Shown here piece after piece: positions 37,554-46,992 of a DNA stretch of 64,000 bases (its first letter is position 1; every line of letters starts with the position of its first letter). Source of the DNA: Candidatus Aminicenantota bacterium (GTDB taxonomy: Bacteria; Acidobacteriota; Aminicenantia; Aminicenantales; Saccharicenantaceae); NCBI GenBank assembly GCA_014360015.1, contig JACIYJ010000005.1:1-64000 (forward strand). Direction: 5' to 3'. Position numbers and translations under genes: made by a program. The notes beneath the pieces were generated by a model. It was not told the DNA's origin. It saw nothing but the letters and a program-made list of their open reading frames with translations, and made no database searches.

Positions 37554-39086
37554 ATGATTCAGCAGATTTATCAACGGTTCAAGCGGTTCGTAGAGAACAA
37601 TCGCCTTTTCTCCGCACAATCCCGCCTTCTGGTGGCTGTTTCCGGCGGTCAGGATTCGGTTGCTCTGGTGCATTTATTGCTGGAGCTGAGGAAAGAGTGG
37701 CCGGAGATGGAAGTAGCCCTGGCTCATTTTAATCATAAGCTGAGGAAAAGTGCGGATGTGGATGAACGTTTTGTCAGGCGGCTGGCAAAAGATCTGGGGT
37801 TGAAGGTTTTTGTGGGCAGGACCAGGGTAAGGGAATATGCCCGCAGGCATGGACTCAACCTGGAAGAAGCGGGGCGGCTCAAGCGGTATGAATTTTTGGA
37901 AAAGGTAGCTGAAAAATGGGGGGCTGAGGTGGTCCTTACGGCTCACACCATGACCGACCAGGCAGAGACTGTGCTGATGAGGATTTTTCGGGGGACAGGA
38001 GTGGAAGGATTGCAGGGCATAAGGCTCAGGGCGGGGAAAGTGGTGCGGCCGATGTTGTGTTTGCGGCGGGAGGAAATTGAGCAATATCTAAAAGAAAAAA
38101 ATCTAAAATACAGAGTTGATGAAACAAATCTGGATGCGTCTCTGCTGAGGAATAAAATCCGGCTGAAGCTGCTTCCGTTGTTAGAGAAAGAATATGATGG
38201 GGGAGTGGTAATTCATCTGGCACAGCTGGCCTTAATCGCCCAGGACGAGAACGAGGCCATGAGCGAGTTGGTGGATGGCCTCTGGCCTATGGTAGTAAGA
38301 AACGGGGGACACAATAATAATTTCCTGATTTTGGAGGAAGAGGGGGAGGGTCCCAAAAAAGAGCCCCGTCTTACGCTATCCCCATCTTTCAAACAGAGGG
38401 GGGAAATTGATACCCTGTTCCCAGCCTTAGAGCTTAATATCAGTGCCTTAAAAGAAATGCCAATAGCTGTGTCTCGACGATTGGTGAGGAAGTTCTTGCA
38501 TGTGGTGCTTGGGATGGAGTCGCCGAGTTTTGAGCAAACGCAGGCGGTCCTGGCGCTTGAGGATGGACAGAAATTCAGTTGGGGTCAAGATAAAGTTTTG
38601 GTTAGAGAAAATGGCTGGCTGAAAAGAGTTGAGGTCGCTAAGAAAAAGGTCGATTTTTCGTTTTTGTGGGATGGTAGGCAAAGTATCCAGATCCATAACC
38701 GCTGGGAATTTCAGGGAATGTTTGTCTCGGCTAAAAAATTAGGGAAGCTTGAATATGATGATTCAAAAAGATGTTATCTCGATGCTGATAAACTGAATTT
38801 TCCATTGGAAGTTCGCAGCCGAAAGCCAGGTGATAAATACCGGCCGTTAGGAATGAGTGGCGAAAAGAAGCTCAAGGATTTGTTGGGCGAAAGAAAAATT
38901 CCTCAGGAAGAACGTGATTTGTTGCCGGTCTTTGTCTCAAGCGGGAAGATAGTGTGGGTGCCCGGTCTTCCCGTTTCAGACGAGTTCAAAATCACGGGCA
39001 AGACGAGGAAGATCTTCTTGATTGAAAAACGGGGGACAACTATGTGTGCTCCACCGTTTTGCGACGACCGGGGCGTTTTTTCTTAA
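37554..39086 (+). CDS. tilS: tRNA(Ile)-lysidine synthetase with REP-derived insert and tail
   Basis: TilS ligates lysine to C34 of tRNA-Ile2 so it reads AUA. The PP-loop SGGQDS is at about residues 30-35, and the C-terminal domain has RKPGDKYRPLGMSG and KIVWVPGLPV. 510 residues is long. One extra block (about 38299-38424, 42 codons, in frame) begins with the REP arm sequence AAACGGGGGACAC plus the core, encoding RNGGHNNNFLILE. The last 20 or so residues (after FLIEK) come from a REP arm and the adjacent RAYT fragment. The ATG lies 8 bases after the tRNA, with no clear ribosome site. Confidence 0.9.
   Translation: MIQQIYQRFKRFVENNRLFSAQSRLLVAVSGGQDSVALVHLLLELRKEWPEMEVALAHFNHKLRKSADVDERFVRRLAKDLGLKVFVGRTRVREYARRHGLNLEEAGRLKRYEFLEKVAEKWGAEVVLTAHTMTDQAETVLMRIFRGTGVEGLQGIRLRAGKVVRPMLCLRREEIEQYLKEKNLKYRVDETNLDASLLRNKIRLKLLPLLEKEYDGGVVIHLAQLALIAQDENEAMSELVDGLWPMVVRNGGHNNNFLILEEEGEGPKKEPRLTLSPSFKQRGEIDTLFPALELNISALKEMPIAVSRRLVRKFLHVVLGMESPSFEQTQAVLALEDGQKFSWGQDKVLVRENGWLKRVEVAKKKVDFSFLWDGRQSIQIHNRWEFQGMFVSAKKLGKLEYDDSKRCYLDADKLNFPLEVRSRKPGDKYRPLGMSGEKKLKDLLGERKIPQEERDLLPVFVSSGKIVWVPGLPVSDEFKITGKTRKIFLIEKRGTTMCAPPFCDDRGVFS
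38299..38424 (+). repeat. REP-like element embedded in tilS coding sequence
   Basis: A clear left arm at 38299-38333 (AAACGGGGGACACAATAATA then TTTCCTGATTTT). A weaker right end near 38400-38424 (GGGGAAATTGATACCCTGTT) resembles the GGGGACACAGTATCACGTCC end of copy B. The span is 126 bases, a multiple of three, so the frame is kept. The right boundary is uncertain. Confidence 0.6.
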
Positions 39087-39546
39087 GGGGTCTTCCAGTG
39101 AGTCTTTCTAGTAGCTCAACGAAATTTTCATCGCCAAGCGGTCGGCCGGTTGACTGATTCTTTCTTATTTGTTTCAAATCCTCATCTTTTTCCTCGCCTC
39201 GCAAAAAAGCGCTCCAGTCCTTGATTTGAGAGAGAAGTGGCATTGGGCTTAGTATCGGGTCTGTAAAGCCGAAAACATGGGCTCTGGCACTTGACCATTT
39301 ATATTCTTCTGCCAATTTAACAAGACCGGCTCTGACTGGATTTCTTTCGACATATTTTACACAGCAATACAAATAAGCCTCATCCATTGGGAAGGAACTG
39401 AACCTTCCCTGCCAGAGGTATCCTTTCCAGTTGTTACTGATGTTTATCATCAAGGTGTATTTTCTGTGTGTTTCAGCAATGGCTCTTGTCAGACTATCAG
39501 TTTTTTCCGGGACTGCGATTAGGTGCACATAGTTGTTCCGCGTTTT
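39025..39546 (-). mobile_element. Truncated RAYT unit flanked by inverted REP arms
   Basis: The unit is framed by inverted arms at 39025-39046 and 39526-39546; over 21 bases they match at 19 positions (both contain ACAACTATGTG). Between them lies a truncated REP-associated tyrosine transposase. The left arm is fused into the end of tilS, and the right arm lies close to the stop of the 39551 gene. Confidence 0.65.
39040..39528 (-). pseudogene. REP-associated tyrosine transposase (RAYT), N-terminally truncated
   Basis: RAYTs are Y1/HUH single-strand transposases that move REP sequences. The frame reads NNYVHLIAVPEK at its start; the family has NHVHLIAVPE with the HxH metal motif, so the first His is Tyr and the roughly 60 residues before it are missing, replaced by the neighbouring repeat arm. 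The rest is intact: WKGYLWQGRFSS and KYVERNPVRAGLV, with the catalytic-type Tyr in that helix, and a basic C terminus. Only a GTG at 39528 can start it. It is probably inactive. Confidence 0.8.
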
Positions 39547-39550
39547 AAAG

Positions 39551-40672
39551 TTATTCAGAAACTACGACGTATTTGCATCTGCGCCTTTCTATCCTGAGGT
39601 AAGTCCCAAAATCTTTGATTACAGTTTTTCCGCGGATTTCTACCCGGCTTTTGCTTCCGACAGAAGAGTATATCTCCTGGTCTGTTGGCGAACATTTTAA
39701 TTTTATCTTCCTGGCCCTTTTTTCATCCCATCCTTTCTGGTCACCAGAATTTGGTGGGAGCATAATATCGCCTATTATGAGCTCTCCATCTTCTCCAACT
39801 GATAAAAGGAGATGATCGAAGCTGTTAAACCATTTATCTTCATTTTTACCATGACGGATAGCATTTTTGTTGAATAATACCGCTCCAGTTCGCCATTCAA
39901 TCACAGCTACCCCACTCATAAATACTCCCTTTTTAAAGTCATCAAATCCATAACCTACAGCAATGAGATCTCTATTAAGAAACGTGGCTTGCTTTATGTT
40001 TTCGCCAATGTTCAAGATTTGCCAGTATGTTTTTTCGGGTTCATAGTAGCTTTTAAGGAAAAGGCTGGCTCCTGTGCCTACCAGATAGTAGCCTTCACCG
40101 ATCAGTAGAAAGCAATCGGGTATAGAGGGACCATTGGGTCCCTGATAAGGTCCGAACCTGAATTTCTCCTGCCCTGTCTCCCCGTCTATGATGGAAATAG
40201 GCCCAACTTGGTTATGTATTGGCGATGGTTCCAAAGCAAGATCATTGCCAATTATAGCCTTGCTTACCCATCTTTCTTGAGTGTCGAGGCTGTAAATCTC
40301 TTTTCCGTTGAGGTCTACAAGTTTTATAGAGTAAGTTGCATTTTCATCTGCCTCCTCAAGAAGAATTTTTTCTCCGATAAAACCATGTAACCACCACCAT
40401 GGTTCAAGAGTCAGATCGGAAATAAGGTTATCCTGGCTGTCAAAGATCAAAAGCCTTCGAGGTACATCACCTCTTACCAGCTGCTCGTCAGGCAGATTGG
40501 GGAGGAGATATAAAGCTCGATATAAAGCTCCAGAATGATATCTTTTAAACTTCCAGCCAGAAGGAATTTTATACTCATGGACAACTTCTTGAGCCAACAA
40601 AGGCAGCAGAATCAATCCTAAAATTAAAAAAATTGTTATATATCCTATTGTTTTCTTAAGGTTAGGTTTCAA
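39551..40672 (-). CDS. Exported protein of unknown function, propeller-like
   Basis: 373 residues from a TTG at 40672, chosen since GGGAGG lies six bases before it and the product then begins with a good signal peptide (MKPNLKKTIGYITIFL to about LLAQE). The longer ATG frame from 40735 would place the signal peptide internally. The mature part has repeated beta-strand segments with blade-like spacing (LLIFDSQDNLI, SIKLVDLNGKEIYSL, SIIDGETGQEKF), suggesting a beta-propeller. No family is recognised. Confidence 0.72.
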   Translation of the reverse strand: MKPNLKKTIGYITIFLILGLILLPLLAQEVVHEYKIPSGWKFKRYHSGALYRALYLLPNLPDEQLVRGDVPRRLLIFDSQDNLISDLTLEPWWWLHGFIGEKILLEEADENATYSIKLVDLNGKEIYSLDTQERWVSKAIIGNDLALEPSPIHNQVGPISIIDGETGQEKFRFGPYQGPNGPSIPDCFLLIGEGYYLVGTGASLFLKSYYEPEKTYWQILNIGENIKQATFLNRDLIAVGYGFDDFKKGVFMSGVAVIEWRTGAVLFNKNAIRHGKNEDKWFNSFDHLLLSVGEDGELIIGDIMLPPNSGDQKGWDEKRARKIKLKCSPTDQEIYSSVGSKSRVEIRGKTVIKDFGTYLRIERRRCKYVVVSE

Positions 40673-40984
40673 ATATCCTCCCGGCAACATTTTTAATTTT
40701 GTATTATAGCCATGATCAGAAAGTTTAGAGCCCATCTCAATTACACCCTATGTAAGTATTATAAAAGTTTTTCTCGAGGCAATAAAATCTTATTGCCTTT
40801 ATTCAGGTGGAAAATCGGGGAATCCGCATTATGTTTCTTTTTTATATTAATGTTGCCCTCATTTTAGTGAGAATTTTAATCGCTTGATCTGCTTGACTAA
40901 TCAAAATTCAATAAGGTATTCGGCCTAACAGTGAAAGAGCAAAGGTAAAGCAAAAATCGGGAAACGTGTAGGGCGTCCCCCGTT
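40673..40984. other. Intergenic region with a REP arm, 312 bases
   Basis: AT-rich spacer between two minus-strand genes. It ends in a REP arm (see 40951). The first part includes the leader of the downstream gene. No other feature is evident. Confidence 0.4.
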
Positions 40985-40987
40985 TTA
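40951..40987 (-). repeat. REP-like arm supplying the prepilin peptidase stop codon
   Basis: Reads ATCGGGAAACGTGTAGGGCG then TCCCCCGTTTTA. The TTA at 40985-40987 is the stop codon (TAA) of the minus-strand gene that begins to its right. Confidence 0.75.
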
Positions 40988-41764
40988 GCGGAAGAGGGAA
41001 AGATACCAGGCTATGATCGACTCGCCCCAGATTAAAGCCACAAAGGCGGCCGGTGCGATGAAGCTGCCGAAAGGCAGGGCGAACTGTAGGTCTTTTTTCT
41101 TGAATCGCATCAGAAGCAAGCCAAAAACAGCCCCGACCACTGAAGCCAGGAGCAAAGTGAAAATGGTGCGGGCTAAACCCAGATAAGCCCCGACCATCAG
41201 CATCATCATCACATCTCCCATACCCAGGCCTTCTTTTTTCCGCCAGAAGAGATAGATAAGATAAACGATGAGCAGGAAGCCGCCCCCAACCACGGCTCCA
41301 ATTAATGCCTGGCGCAGATTCAGGTCGTAGCGAAAAGGGGCATAAATTAGAGAAAGAACAAGAACCGGAAAGGAGATGTGGTCAGGAATTATCTGGTGAA
41401 AATAATCGATAAAGCCCAGAGCAATCAGGCTGCTCACAAAAAGACAATCGGCAAAAAACTGCAGGTCAAAAAATTTCAGGTTATAGAAATACACCAGCAG
41501 AAAGCAAGCGGCGGTCAGGGCTTCAACCAGCGGATACACCACTGAAATTTTCGCTCCACAGAACCGGCATTTTCCGCCCAGCAGAATGTATGACAGGACC
41601 GGAATGTTGTCGTACCATTTTATCCGGCGCCCACATTTCGGACAGCTCGATGGTGGTTTGACCAGGCTCAGGCCGCGCGGCAGCCGGTAAATGACCACAT
41701 TGAGGAAACTTCCCCACACCAACCCAATGATGATTATAAAAATTATTTTCAGCGTTTCCACCAC
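40985..41764 (-). CDS. pilD: Prepilin peptidase / N-methyltransferase (PilD/GspO)
   Basis: A 259-residue inner-membrane aspartyl protease that cleaves and N-methylates prepilins and pseudopilins. The cytoplasmic zinc-type cysteines CPKCG and CRFCG lie near residues 41-75. The two catalytic aspartates are in GFIDYFHQIIPD and GLGMGDVMM. Several transmembrane helices complete the fold. It would process the substrates of the operon at 379-7929, which contains no pilin gene itself. It overlaps the upstream TPR gene by 16 bases; the GTG start may be at 41764 or 41761. Confidence 0.93.
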   Translation of the reverse strand: MVETLKIIFIIIIGLVWGSFLNVVIYRLPRGLSLVKPPSSCPKCGRRIKWYDNIPVLSYILLGGKCRFCGAKISVVYPLVEALTAACFLLVYFYNLKFFDLQFFADCLFVSSLIALGFIDYFHQIIPDHISFPVLVLSLIYAPFRYDLNLRQALIGAVVGGGFLLIVYLIYLFWRKKEGLGMGDVMMMLMVGAYLGLARTIFTLLLASVVGAVFGLLLMRFKKKDLQFALPFGSFIAPAAFVALIWGESIIAWYLSLFR

Positions 41765-42636
41765 ACCCTCGCTGGTTTAACTTCCCCCGTTTTCGGGTCA
41801 TAGACATAATCCTTACCGTCCAGGTCTTTTGGCACTTCCCTTATCAGACCTACCCGGACTAACGCCTTCAGGTCGGCCGGCAGGCGCCCGTACCTTTCCT
41901 TGAATTTTTTCACCGCCTCGTTCAGAGCTTCGGTGTCCACCGTACTTTTGACCCGATAAAGATGATTATAGGCGATTTCTTTAACCCAATCTTCTTTAGC
42001 CGTCTCATAGACCTCTTTCCACATCGCCCAGGCTTCCTGATAGTCCATAGTCTTATAAGCAGCATTAGCATAGAGCCTTTTGACAATCGGCGGAGCGCCG
42101 GGGATTTCCATCGCCTGGCGATAATATTCTCGAGCTCGCTCAAAATCCTTCTGCATCTGAGCAATGTGACCGGCCTGAAAAGGAAAGATCCACATCTCCG
42201 GGTTTTTCTGCAGGCCCATATCCAGAATCTTATAAGCAAGCTCCGGGTCATGGGCGTCATAGACCGCGATCAAAGCACCCACTTCATAGGGGTCGGTGTA
42301 TTTCGGGTCAAGCTCGGCGATTATGGAAAAGATGTGCTCTAAATACTTAAATCGGTCAGGAATGTCGTAAGAGCCGTAATACTGGATGGCCCAGAGATAA
42401 ATAATGTCGGCCGCCAGCGATGAGTAGCCAAAGGTGACATATTTCAAATACTTGCCTGAAGGCAGGTAAATGATTGACGAGCCCGGAACTTTTTTCCTGG
42501 CCACTTTATCGGTCTGGATTTTCAGCCAGGAAAAAAGCAGCAGCGAGACAATCAGGAATAAAACCAGAAGATTCCTCTGGCGGTGCAGCAATTTTTCTCC
42601 GCTGCTTCTTTCCTCCACCGCTCTTTTCCCAACCAT
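41749..42636 (-). CDS. Membrane-anchored TPR protein
   Basis: A 295-residue protein with one N-terminal transmembrane helix (about 24-42), TPR-like helices (about 85-225: AKRYEEA-type pattern in DFERAREYYRQAMEIPGAPP), and a C terminus (NEAVKKFKERYGRLP to YDPKTGEVKPA) resembling the ends of pseudopilin-type GspG sequences. It is translationally coupled to the prepilin peptidase and sits downstream of the ABC exporter pair. A role in exporter or pilus assembly is possible but not shown. Confidence 0.8.
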   Translation of the reverse strand: MVGKRAVEERSSGEKLLHRQRNLLVLFLIVSLLLFSWLKIQTDKVARKKVPGSSIIYLPSGKYLKYVTFGYSSLAADIIYLWAIQYYGSYDIPDRFKYLEHIFSIIAELDPKYTDPYEVGALIAVYDAHDPELAYKILDMGLQKNPEMWIFPFQAGHIAQMQKDFERAREYYRQAMEIPGAPPIVKRLYANAAYKTMDYQEAWAMWKEVYETAKEDWVKEIAYNHLYRVKSTVDTEALNEAVKKFKERYGRLPADLKALVRVGLIREVPKDLDGKDYVYDPKTGEVKPARVWWKR

Positions 42637-42779
42637 TTTAGCCAGCTATATCTCTGAAAGATAATTTTTCTGATTATTTGCTTATATGTAGTTCATATTC
42701 TTCAAAGCTTTATTTTTTCCCGCCCTCTTTTTTCTCATACCAAACTCTTTTTGCTGTGTGTTCTATATCTCCCGCAGCC

Positions 42780-43544
42780 TCAGATAAAATCCCGCCTCCT
42801 GAAAATCACCATGGCCAGGAGCAGAATAAAAGCGGTATAAACCACGCCGTAGAGAAAGCTAATTCCGAGTAATTTAGTAGGAATTGGCAGATTGTGCACC
42901 ACTTCAGTCTTGAAATTGAAATTTTCCAGATCCGGAAGCACGGTGTAAAACACCCGCAGAATGGCCCGACCTGTGCCGCTCTTAACTTTCTTGATGAGCA
43001 TCTCCAGGCTCCAGGACAGATGCCCGATCAGGTAAAATCCCAGCGAGTAAAGAGAAGCCAGAATCGGCGTGGTGAAAGTTGAAAAAAGCAGGGCCACCGC
43101 CGTCATCAGACACAGCTCGAAAAATATGTAAAGGATGGCTATCAAAATGCTCCACTCAATGGTAAAAGTATGAAGGAAAAGAATCAGCAGAAAAATCACT
43201 GCCATCAGCACGGTCATTATGAAAATGGTCAGCACCAATCCTAAAAACTTGCCCATCAGGAACTCAACCCGGTGGATTGGCTTGGCTAAGAGTGTGAAGA
43301 TGGTTTTCTTGTCAATCTCTTTATAAACCAGACCCGTGCCCATCAGGATGGCCATCAGCATGCCGAAGATTGAAATGGAAGCCAGTCCCACATCTTTGAT
43401 GATTTTAACCCGGTCACCCACGGTCAACAGCGCCAGGAACCGCGAAAACAGCAAGCACCCAGCGGCGAAGAAAAACAGCAAATAGAGCACTCGGTCTCTT
43501 TTAGCTTCCTTAAAAGTGTTCCGAGCGATAGTGGTTATTTTCAT
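42780..43544 (-). CDS. ABC-2 type exporter permease
   Basis: A 254-residue integral membrane protein with about six hydrophobic segments and the ABC-2 permease pattern (an N-terminal ARNTFKEAKRDRVLYLLF, then KPIHRVEFLMGKFLGL). Its ATG overlaps the ATPase stop as ATGA (43541-43544), so the two are coupled. The substrate is unknown. Confidence 0.88.
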   Translation of the reverse strand: MKITTIARNTFKEAKRDRVLYLLFFFAAGCLLFSRFLALLTVGDRVKIIKDVGLASISIFGMLMAILMGTGLVYKEIDKKTIFTLLAKPIHRVEFLMGKFLGLVLTIFIMTVLMAVIFLLILFLHTFTIEWSILIAILYIFFELCLMTAVALLFSTFTTPILASLYSLGFYLIGHLSWSLEMLIKKVKSGTGRAILRVFYTVLPDLENFNFKTEVVHNLPIPTKLLGISFLYGVVYTAFILLLAMVIFRRRDFI

Positions 43545-44458
43545 TGGTTCTTCACCATATTGACAAAGATGTCTTCTAAGGTTTCGGTCCTGGGCACCAG
43601 TGAGACAATCTTTCCTTTCTTTTGTTGCACCAGGTTAATCACCTGGTCAATGTTTCTTTCTTCATACACTTTTAGCAGCACCCGGTCGCCGCTGGTTGAA
43701 ACACTTTCACCCAGGTGATTGAATTCAGCGGCCGGAATGCCGGCTATGGTTATTTCCGTGTACAGCACTTTTTCTGAAATTAAATCACCTAAGTAACCCT
43801 GGTTGATGATTTCTCCAGCCAGGATGATGGCTACCCGGTCGCAGATCATCTCAATGTCCTGAAGGATGTGCGAGCTCAGGAAAACGGTCTTGCCTTCCTT
43901 CTTCAGGTTGACGATAATGTCACGGAATTCTTTGCGGCCGATAGGGTCAAGACCGCCCATCGGTTCATCGAGAACAACCAGCACGGGGTCATTGAGCAAC
44001 GCCTGAGCCAGGCCAATTCTCTGCAGCATGCCGCGGGAGTACTTGCGGAGCTGCAGGTCGGCAGCTCGCTCCATCCCGACTAATTTCAGCAGGTACCTGA
44101 TTTTTTCTTCTTTGACCCTGCCGTGAATGCCCAGCAGGTCAGCGTAGAAGGCCAGAAATTCCCGGCCGGTCAGGTAGTCATAGAAATATGGATTTTCTGG
44201 CAGGAAGCCTACCCGTTGTCGCGCTTTTGGCTTGAGCGAATCTTCCCCAAAAATGGTAATCCTGCCAGCATCCGGAAATATAAGATTGAGGATGCACTTG
44301 ATGGTAGTAGTTTTGCCAGCTCCATTCGGTCCTAAATAGCCGAAAATCTCACCTTCGTTCACGTAGAAAGAGACACCTTTTAAGACCTGTTTTTTCTTCG
44401 GAATAAAACCAAGCTTGTAAGATTTATAAACTTTTTCTAGTTCCAGTGCTTTGCCCAT
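43541..44458 (-). CDS. ABC exporter ATP-binding protein
   Basis: A 305-residue ABC ATPase: Walker A GPNGAGKTTT near residues 43-52, signature YSRGMLQRIGLAQ, Walker B VLVVLDEPMGG, and the H-loop SSHILQDIE. The C-terminal extension (after about 225) is typical of the DrrA/CcmA-like exporters paired with ABC-2 permeases. It is the first gene of a minus-strand set with the permease, TPR protein and prepilin peptidase. Confidence 0.93.
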   Translation of the reverse strand: MGKALELEKVYKSYKLGFIPKKKQVLKGVSFYVNEGEIFGYLGPNGAGKTTTIKCILNLIFPDAGRITIFGEDSLKPKARQRVGFLPENPYFYDYLTGREFLAFYADLLGIHGRVKEEKIRYLLKLVGMERAADLQLRKYSRGMLQRIGLAQALLNDPVLVVLDEPMGGLDPIGRKEFRDIIVNLKKEGKTVFLSSHILQDIEMICDRVAIILAGEIINQGYLGDLISEKVLYTEITIAGIPAAEFNHLGESVSTSGDRVLLKVYEERNIDQVINLVQQKKGKIVSLVPRTETLEDIFVNMVKNQ

Positions 44459-44583
44459 CTTGTATTAACCTATACAAGAATCAGGATTCTGTGTCAATCA
44501 GACATTTGACCGGGTAGAGAAATTTTTACTGCCGCCTTTCTTTTAGTTATTCTCTTTTTTTCTTATTTTTTCTTATTTCGGTT

Positions 44584-46992
44584 CTATTGTTGCTTCAGGT
44601 TTGTCTCAAACAATTTGAATATGCGACGGTACTCATCAACCCAGGAGGAAGTGGTCCGGAAGGTATGATTTTCCACTGGATAAATGGCTACCTCCCAGTT
44701 TTCTTTGCCCAGTTCAATCAGGCGTTGAACCAGCCGCACCGTGTCCTGGAAATGAACATTGGTGTCAACCATGCCGTGGCAGATAAGAAGTGCTCCTTTC
44801 AAGCCTTCAGCAAAATAGATCGGCGAGCTCTGCTTGTAAGCTTCCGGGTCTTTCTGGGGGAGGTTGAGAATGTCAACTGTGTAGGTCGGGTGATAATGAG
44901 CCCAGTCAGTCACCGGACGCAGGGCGGCCCCGGCTTTAAAAACGTCAGTTTTGAACATGGCCATCAGCGTCAAGAATCCACCATAACTTCCTCCATAGCA
45001 GCCGATAGCCTGAGGGTTGACTTGATATTTTTCCACCAAGAATTTAGCTCCATCGACCACATCATCCAGGTCCTTTCCGCCCATATGACGATAGATACCA
45101 GTACGGAAGTCGCGGCCATAACCGCTGCTACCGCGATAATCCACATCTAAGACATAGTAACCGCTGTCACGGAGCAGATTATCAAACATATATTCCCGGT
45201 CATAGGTGCTCCAGCCTTTGTGAGCATTCTGCAGATAGCCGGCACCGTGGATGAAAATGACCGCTGGCCGGTTGGGATGGGGAGTGTCGGGTTTAAACAG
45301 CCGGGCATAGATTTTCGCTCCGTCTCTGGCTTTAAAAGTGACAATTTCCGGGTCATACCAGGGATAAGACCGAAATTCTTCGGTTGTAGATAGGGTAATC
45401 TGCTTAGGTTTGGCTGCGATGGAGTTGGCCTGAAGATAAAGTTCAGGTGGAGTGTTAGTGTAAGAGTGAATGATGGCAATGGCAGTTTCATCCGGCGAAA
45501 TATAAAATTCATTCATTCCATTAAGCTCGGTTATCCGGGTTTTCTTTCCGCTCTTAAGGTCAAGAGCATAGAGATGTCTTTCACCCGGGTGGACTTCATT
45601 TGAAACAAAATATATCTTTCTGCCGTCCTTAGAAAGATAAGCCTGAGTCACTTCAAATTTTCCTTCGGTTAGGGCTTTTTTCTCCGTGCGGTCTATGGAA
45701 ATCTGATAGAGATGGGCATAGCCGTTCTTTTCAGAAATGTACGAAATATGCTGGCTGTCAGGCCACCAAAAAACATTGGTCAAACCGAGTGGTCCGACCC
45801 AGGCTTCATCATGAACCTGTTCCAGGACAGTGGTTTTCCCGGAAGCCACATCGAGCAGAAATAACCAGGCATCCTTGCGGTCTTCAGCCTCAGCAGTCAG
45901 CAGACATTTTTGACCGTCAGGTGACCAGAACCACTGCCGCGGGTTTATCTGACGGTTGCCCTGTCCGTAATCCACCCAGCAGACCTCGCCGTTCTCTGTG
46001 TTCATTATGCCGAGCCGGTAGACCTGGGGATTTTCGGCAGCTTTGGTGTGGGAAGGAATGGTTTCGGTGTAGCCGGAGCGAGTTACGTAGTTGGGAACAA
46101 TGGTGGTTTTTACTCCGGGCACCTCTTCGCTCAGAGTGAAGAGTACATATTTTTCATCAGGAGATGGTTCGGCTGAGAGGAGCCGCTGATTTTCTTTGAG
46201 GACAAAGGGTTTTCTTCTGGCAACAGTCTGGCTTAAAGGTGGCAGTAGTTCCTGTCCCCGGCGAAAACCTTCAAAGCCCATCTGGAAGATTTCTTTAAAC
46301 AGAGCCTTCTGCTGGTCTTCGTACCATTTTTCTACCTCGTTGGGCTTCTTAGGTTCGGGTTGTTTTTCTCTGGTGAAGGAAGTTAGCTGACGCCAACTTC
46401 TATCAGTAAGAGAAAGCAGGAAAAGGTTTTCGCCTGAAAGATAGTAGACTTTCTTCTGGTCAAAAGTGAAACCGACGTTTGATTCTTTTTCATCGGTAAA
46501 AGTTAGTTGTTCGGCTTTTTTGGTGGTCAAATCATATAGAAAAATGTCTCCGTTCTGATTGACCAGCAGCCGTTTTTTAGCCTTGTCCCACTGCCACTGG
46601 GAGCCAAAGCGTCCGAAGATAAAAGCTCCCCGGCCTCCGGAAATAGGAGAGATGGGTGGATTCTTGAGAATTTCTTCCCGGCTGATTTTAACCGGAACTG
46701 GCTTAGCCAGGCTGACCGCATAAATTTCAATAGTCTTTTCTTCGGGCTTTTTCCACTGAAAGTAAAGAGTTTTTCCATCTACAGCCCAGACCGGATTGGA
46801 AGGCGGAGTGCCGTAAAATTCCGGACCGGCCATGATTTTTTCTAAGGAAAGCTGGGGTCTGGGTTTTTCAACTGATTTGGCTTGAACAGAAGCCTGAACC
46901 GTATTGATGATGAGAGCCAGGCTCAAACAGAGGAAGAGGATGGACCTTAAAATTATGGCTTTTTTGAATTTTCTTAAAATTTCTCCCTCCAT
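44584..46992 (-). CDS. Exported S9 family acylaminoacyl/prolyl oligopeptidase
   Basis: 802 residues from ATG 46992, directly after the ribosome site AAAGGAGG (the longer frame from 47025 translates that site). The signal peptide follows a basic start (ending NTVQASVQA). An N-terminal propeller region (about 50-550) is followed by an alpha/beta-hydrolase domain with nucleophile Ser669 in GGSYGGFL, Asp in MVDTNVHF and His in ENHTFR. It is a second, distant S9 type compared with the one at 9670. It likely degrades peptides outside the cytoplasm. Confidence 0.92.
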   Translation of the reverse strand: MEGEILRKFKKAIILRSILFLCLSLALIINTVQASVQAKSVEKPRPQLSLEKIMAGPEFYGTPPSNPVWAVDGKTLYFQWKKPEEKTIEIYAVSLAKPVPVKISREEILKNPPISPISGGRGAFIFGRFGSQWQWDKAKKRLLVNQNGDIFLYDLTTKKAEQLTFTDEKESNVGFTFDQKKVYYLSGENLFLLSLTDRSWRQLTSFTREKQPEPKKPNEVEKWYEDQQKALFKEIFQMGFEGFRRGQELLPPLSQTVARRKPFVLKENQRLLSAEPSPDEKYVLFTLSEEVPGVKTTIVPNYVTRSGYTETIPSHTKAAENPQVYRLGIMNTENGEVCWVDYGQGNRQINPRQWFWSPDGQKCLLTAEAEDRKDAWLFLLDVASGKTTVLEQVHDEAWVGPLGLTNVFWWPDSQHISYISEKNGYAHLYQISIDRTEKKALTEGKFEVTQAYLSKDGRKIYFVSNEVHPGERHLYALDLKSGKKTRITELNGMNEFYISPDETAIAIIHSYTNTPPELYLQANSIAAKPKQITLSTTEEFRSYPWYDPEIVTFKARDGAKIYARLFKPDTPHPNRPAVIFIHGAGYLQNAHKGWSTYDREYMFDNLLRDSGYYVLDVDYRGSSGYGRDFRTGIYRHMGGKDLDDVVDGAKFLVEKYQVNPQAIGCYGGSYGGFLTLMAMFKTDVFKAGAALRPVTDWAHYHPTYTVDILNLPQKDPEAYKQSSPIYFAEGLKGALLICHGMVDTNVHFQDTVRLVQRLIELGKENWEVAIYPVENHTFRTTSSWVDEYRRIFKLFETNLKQQ

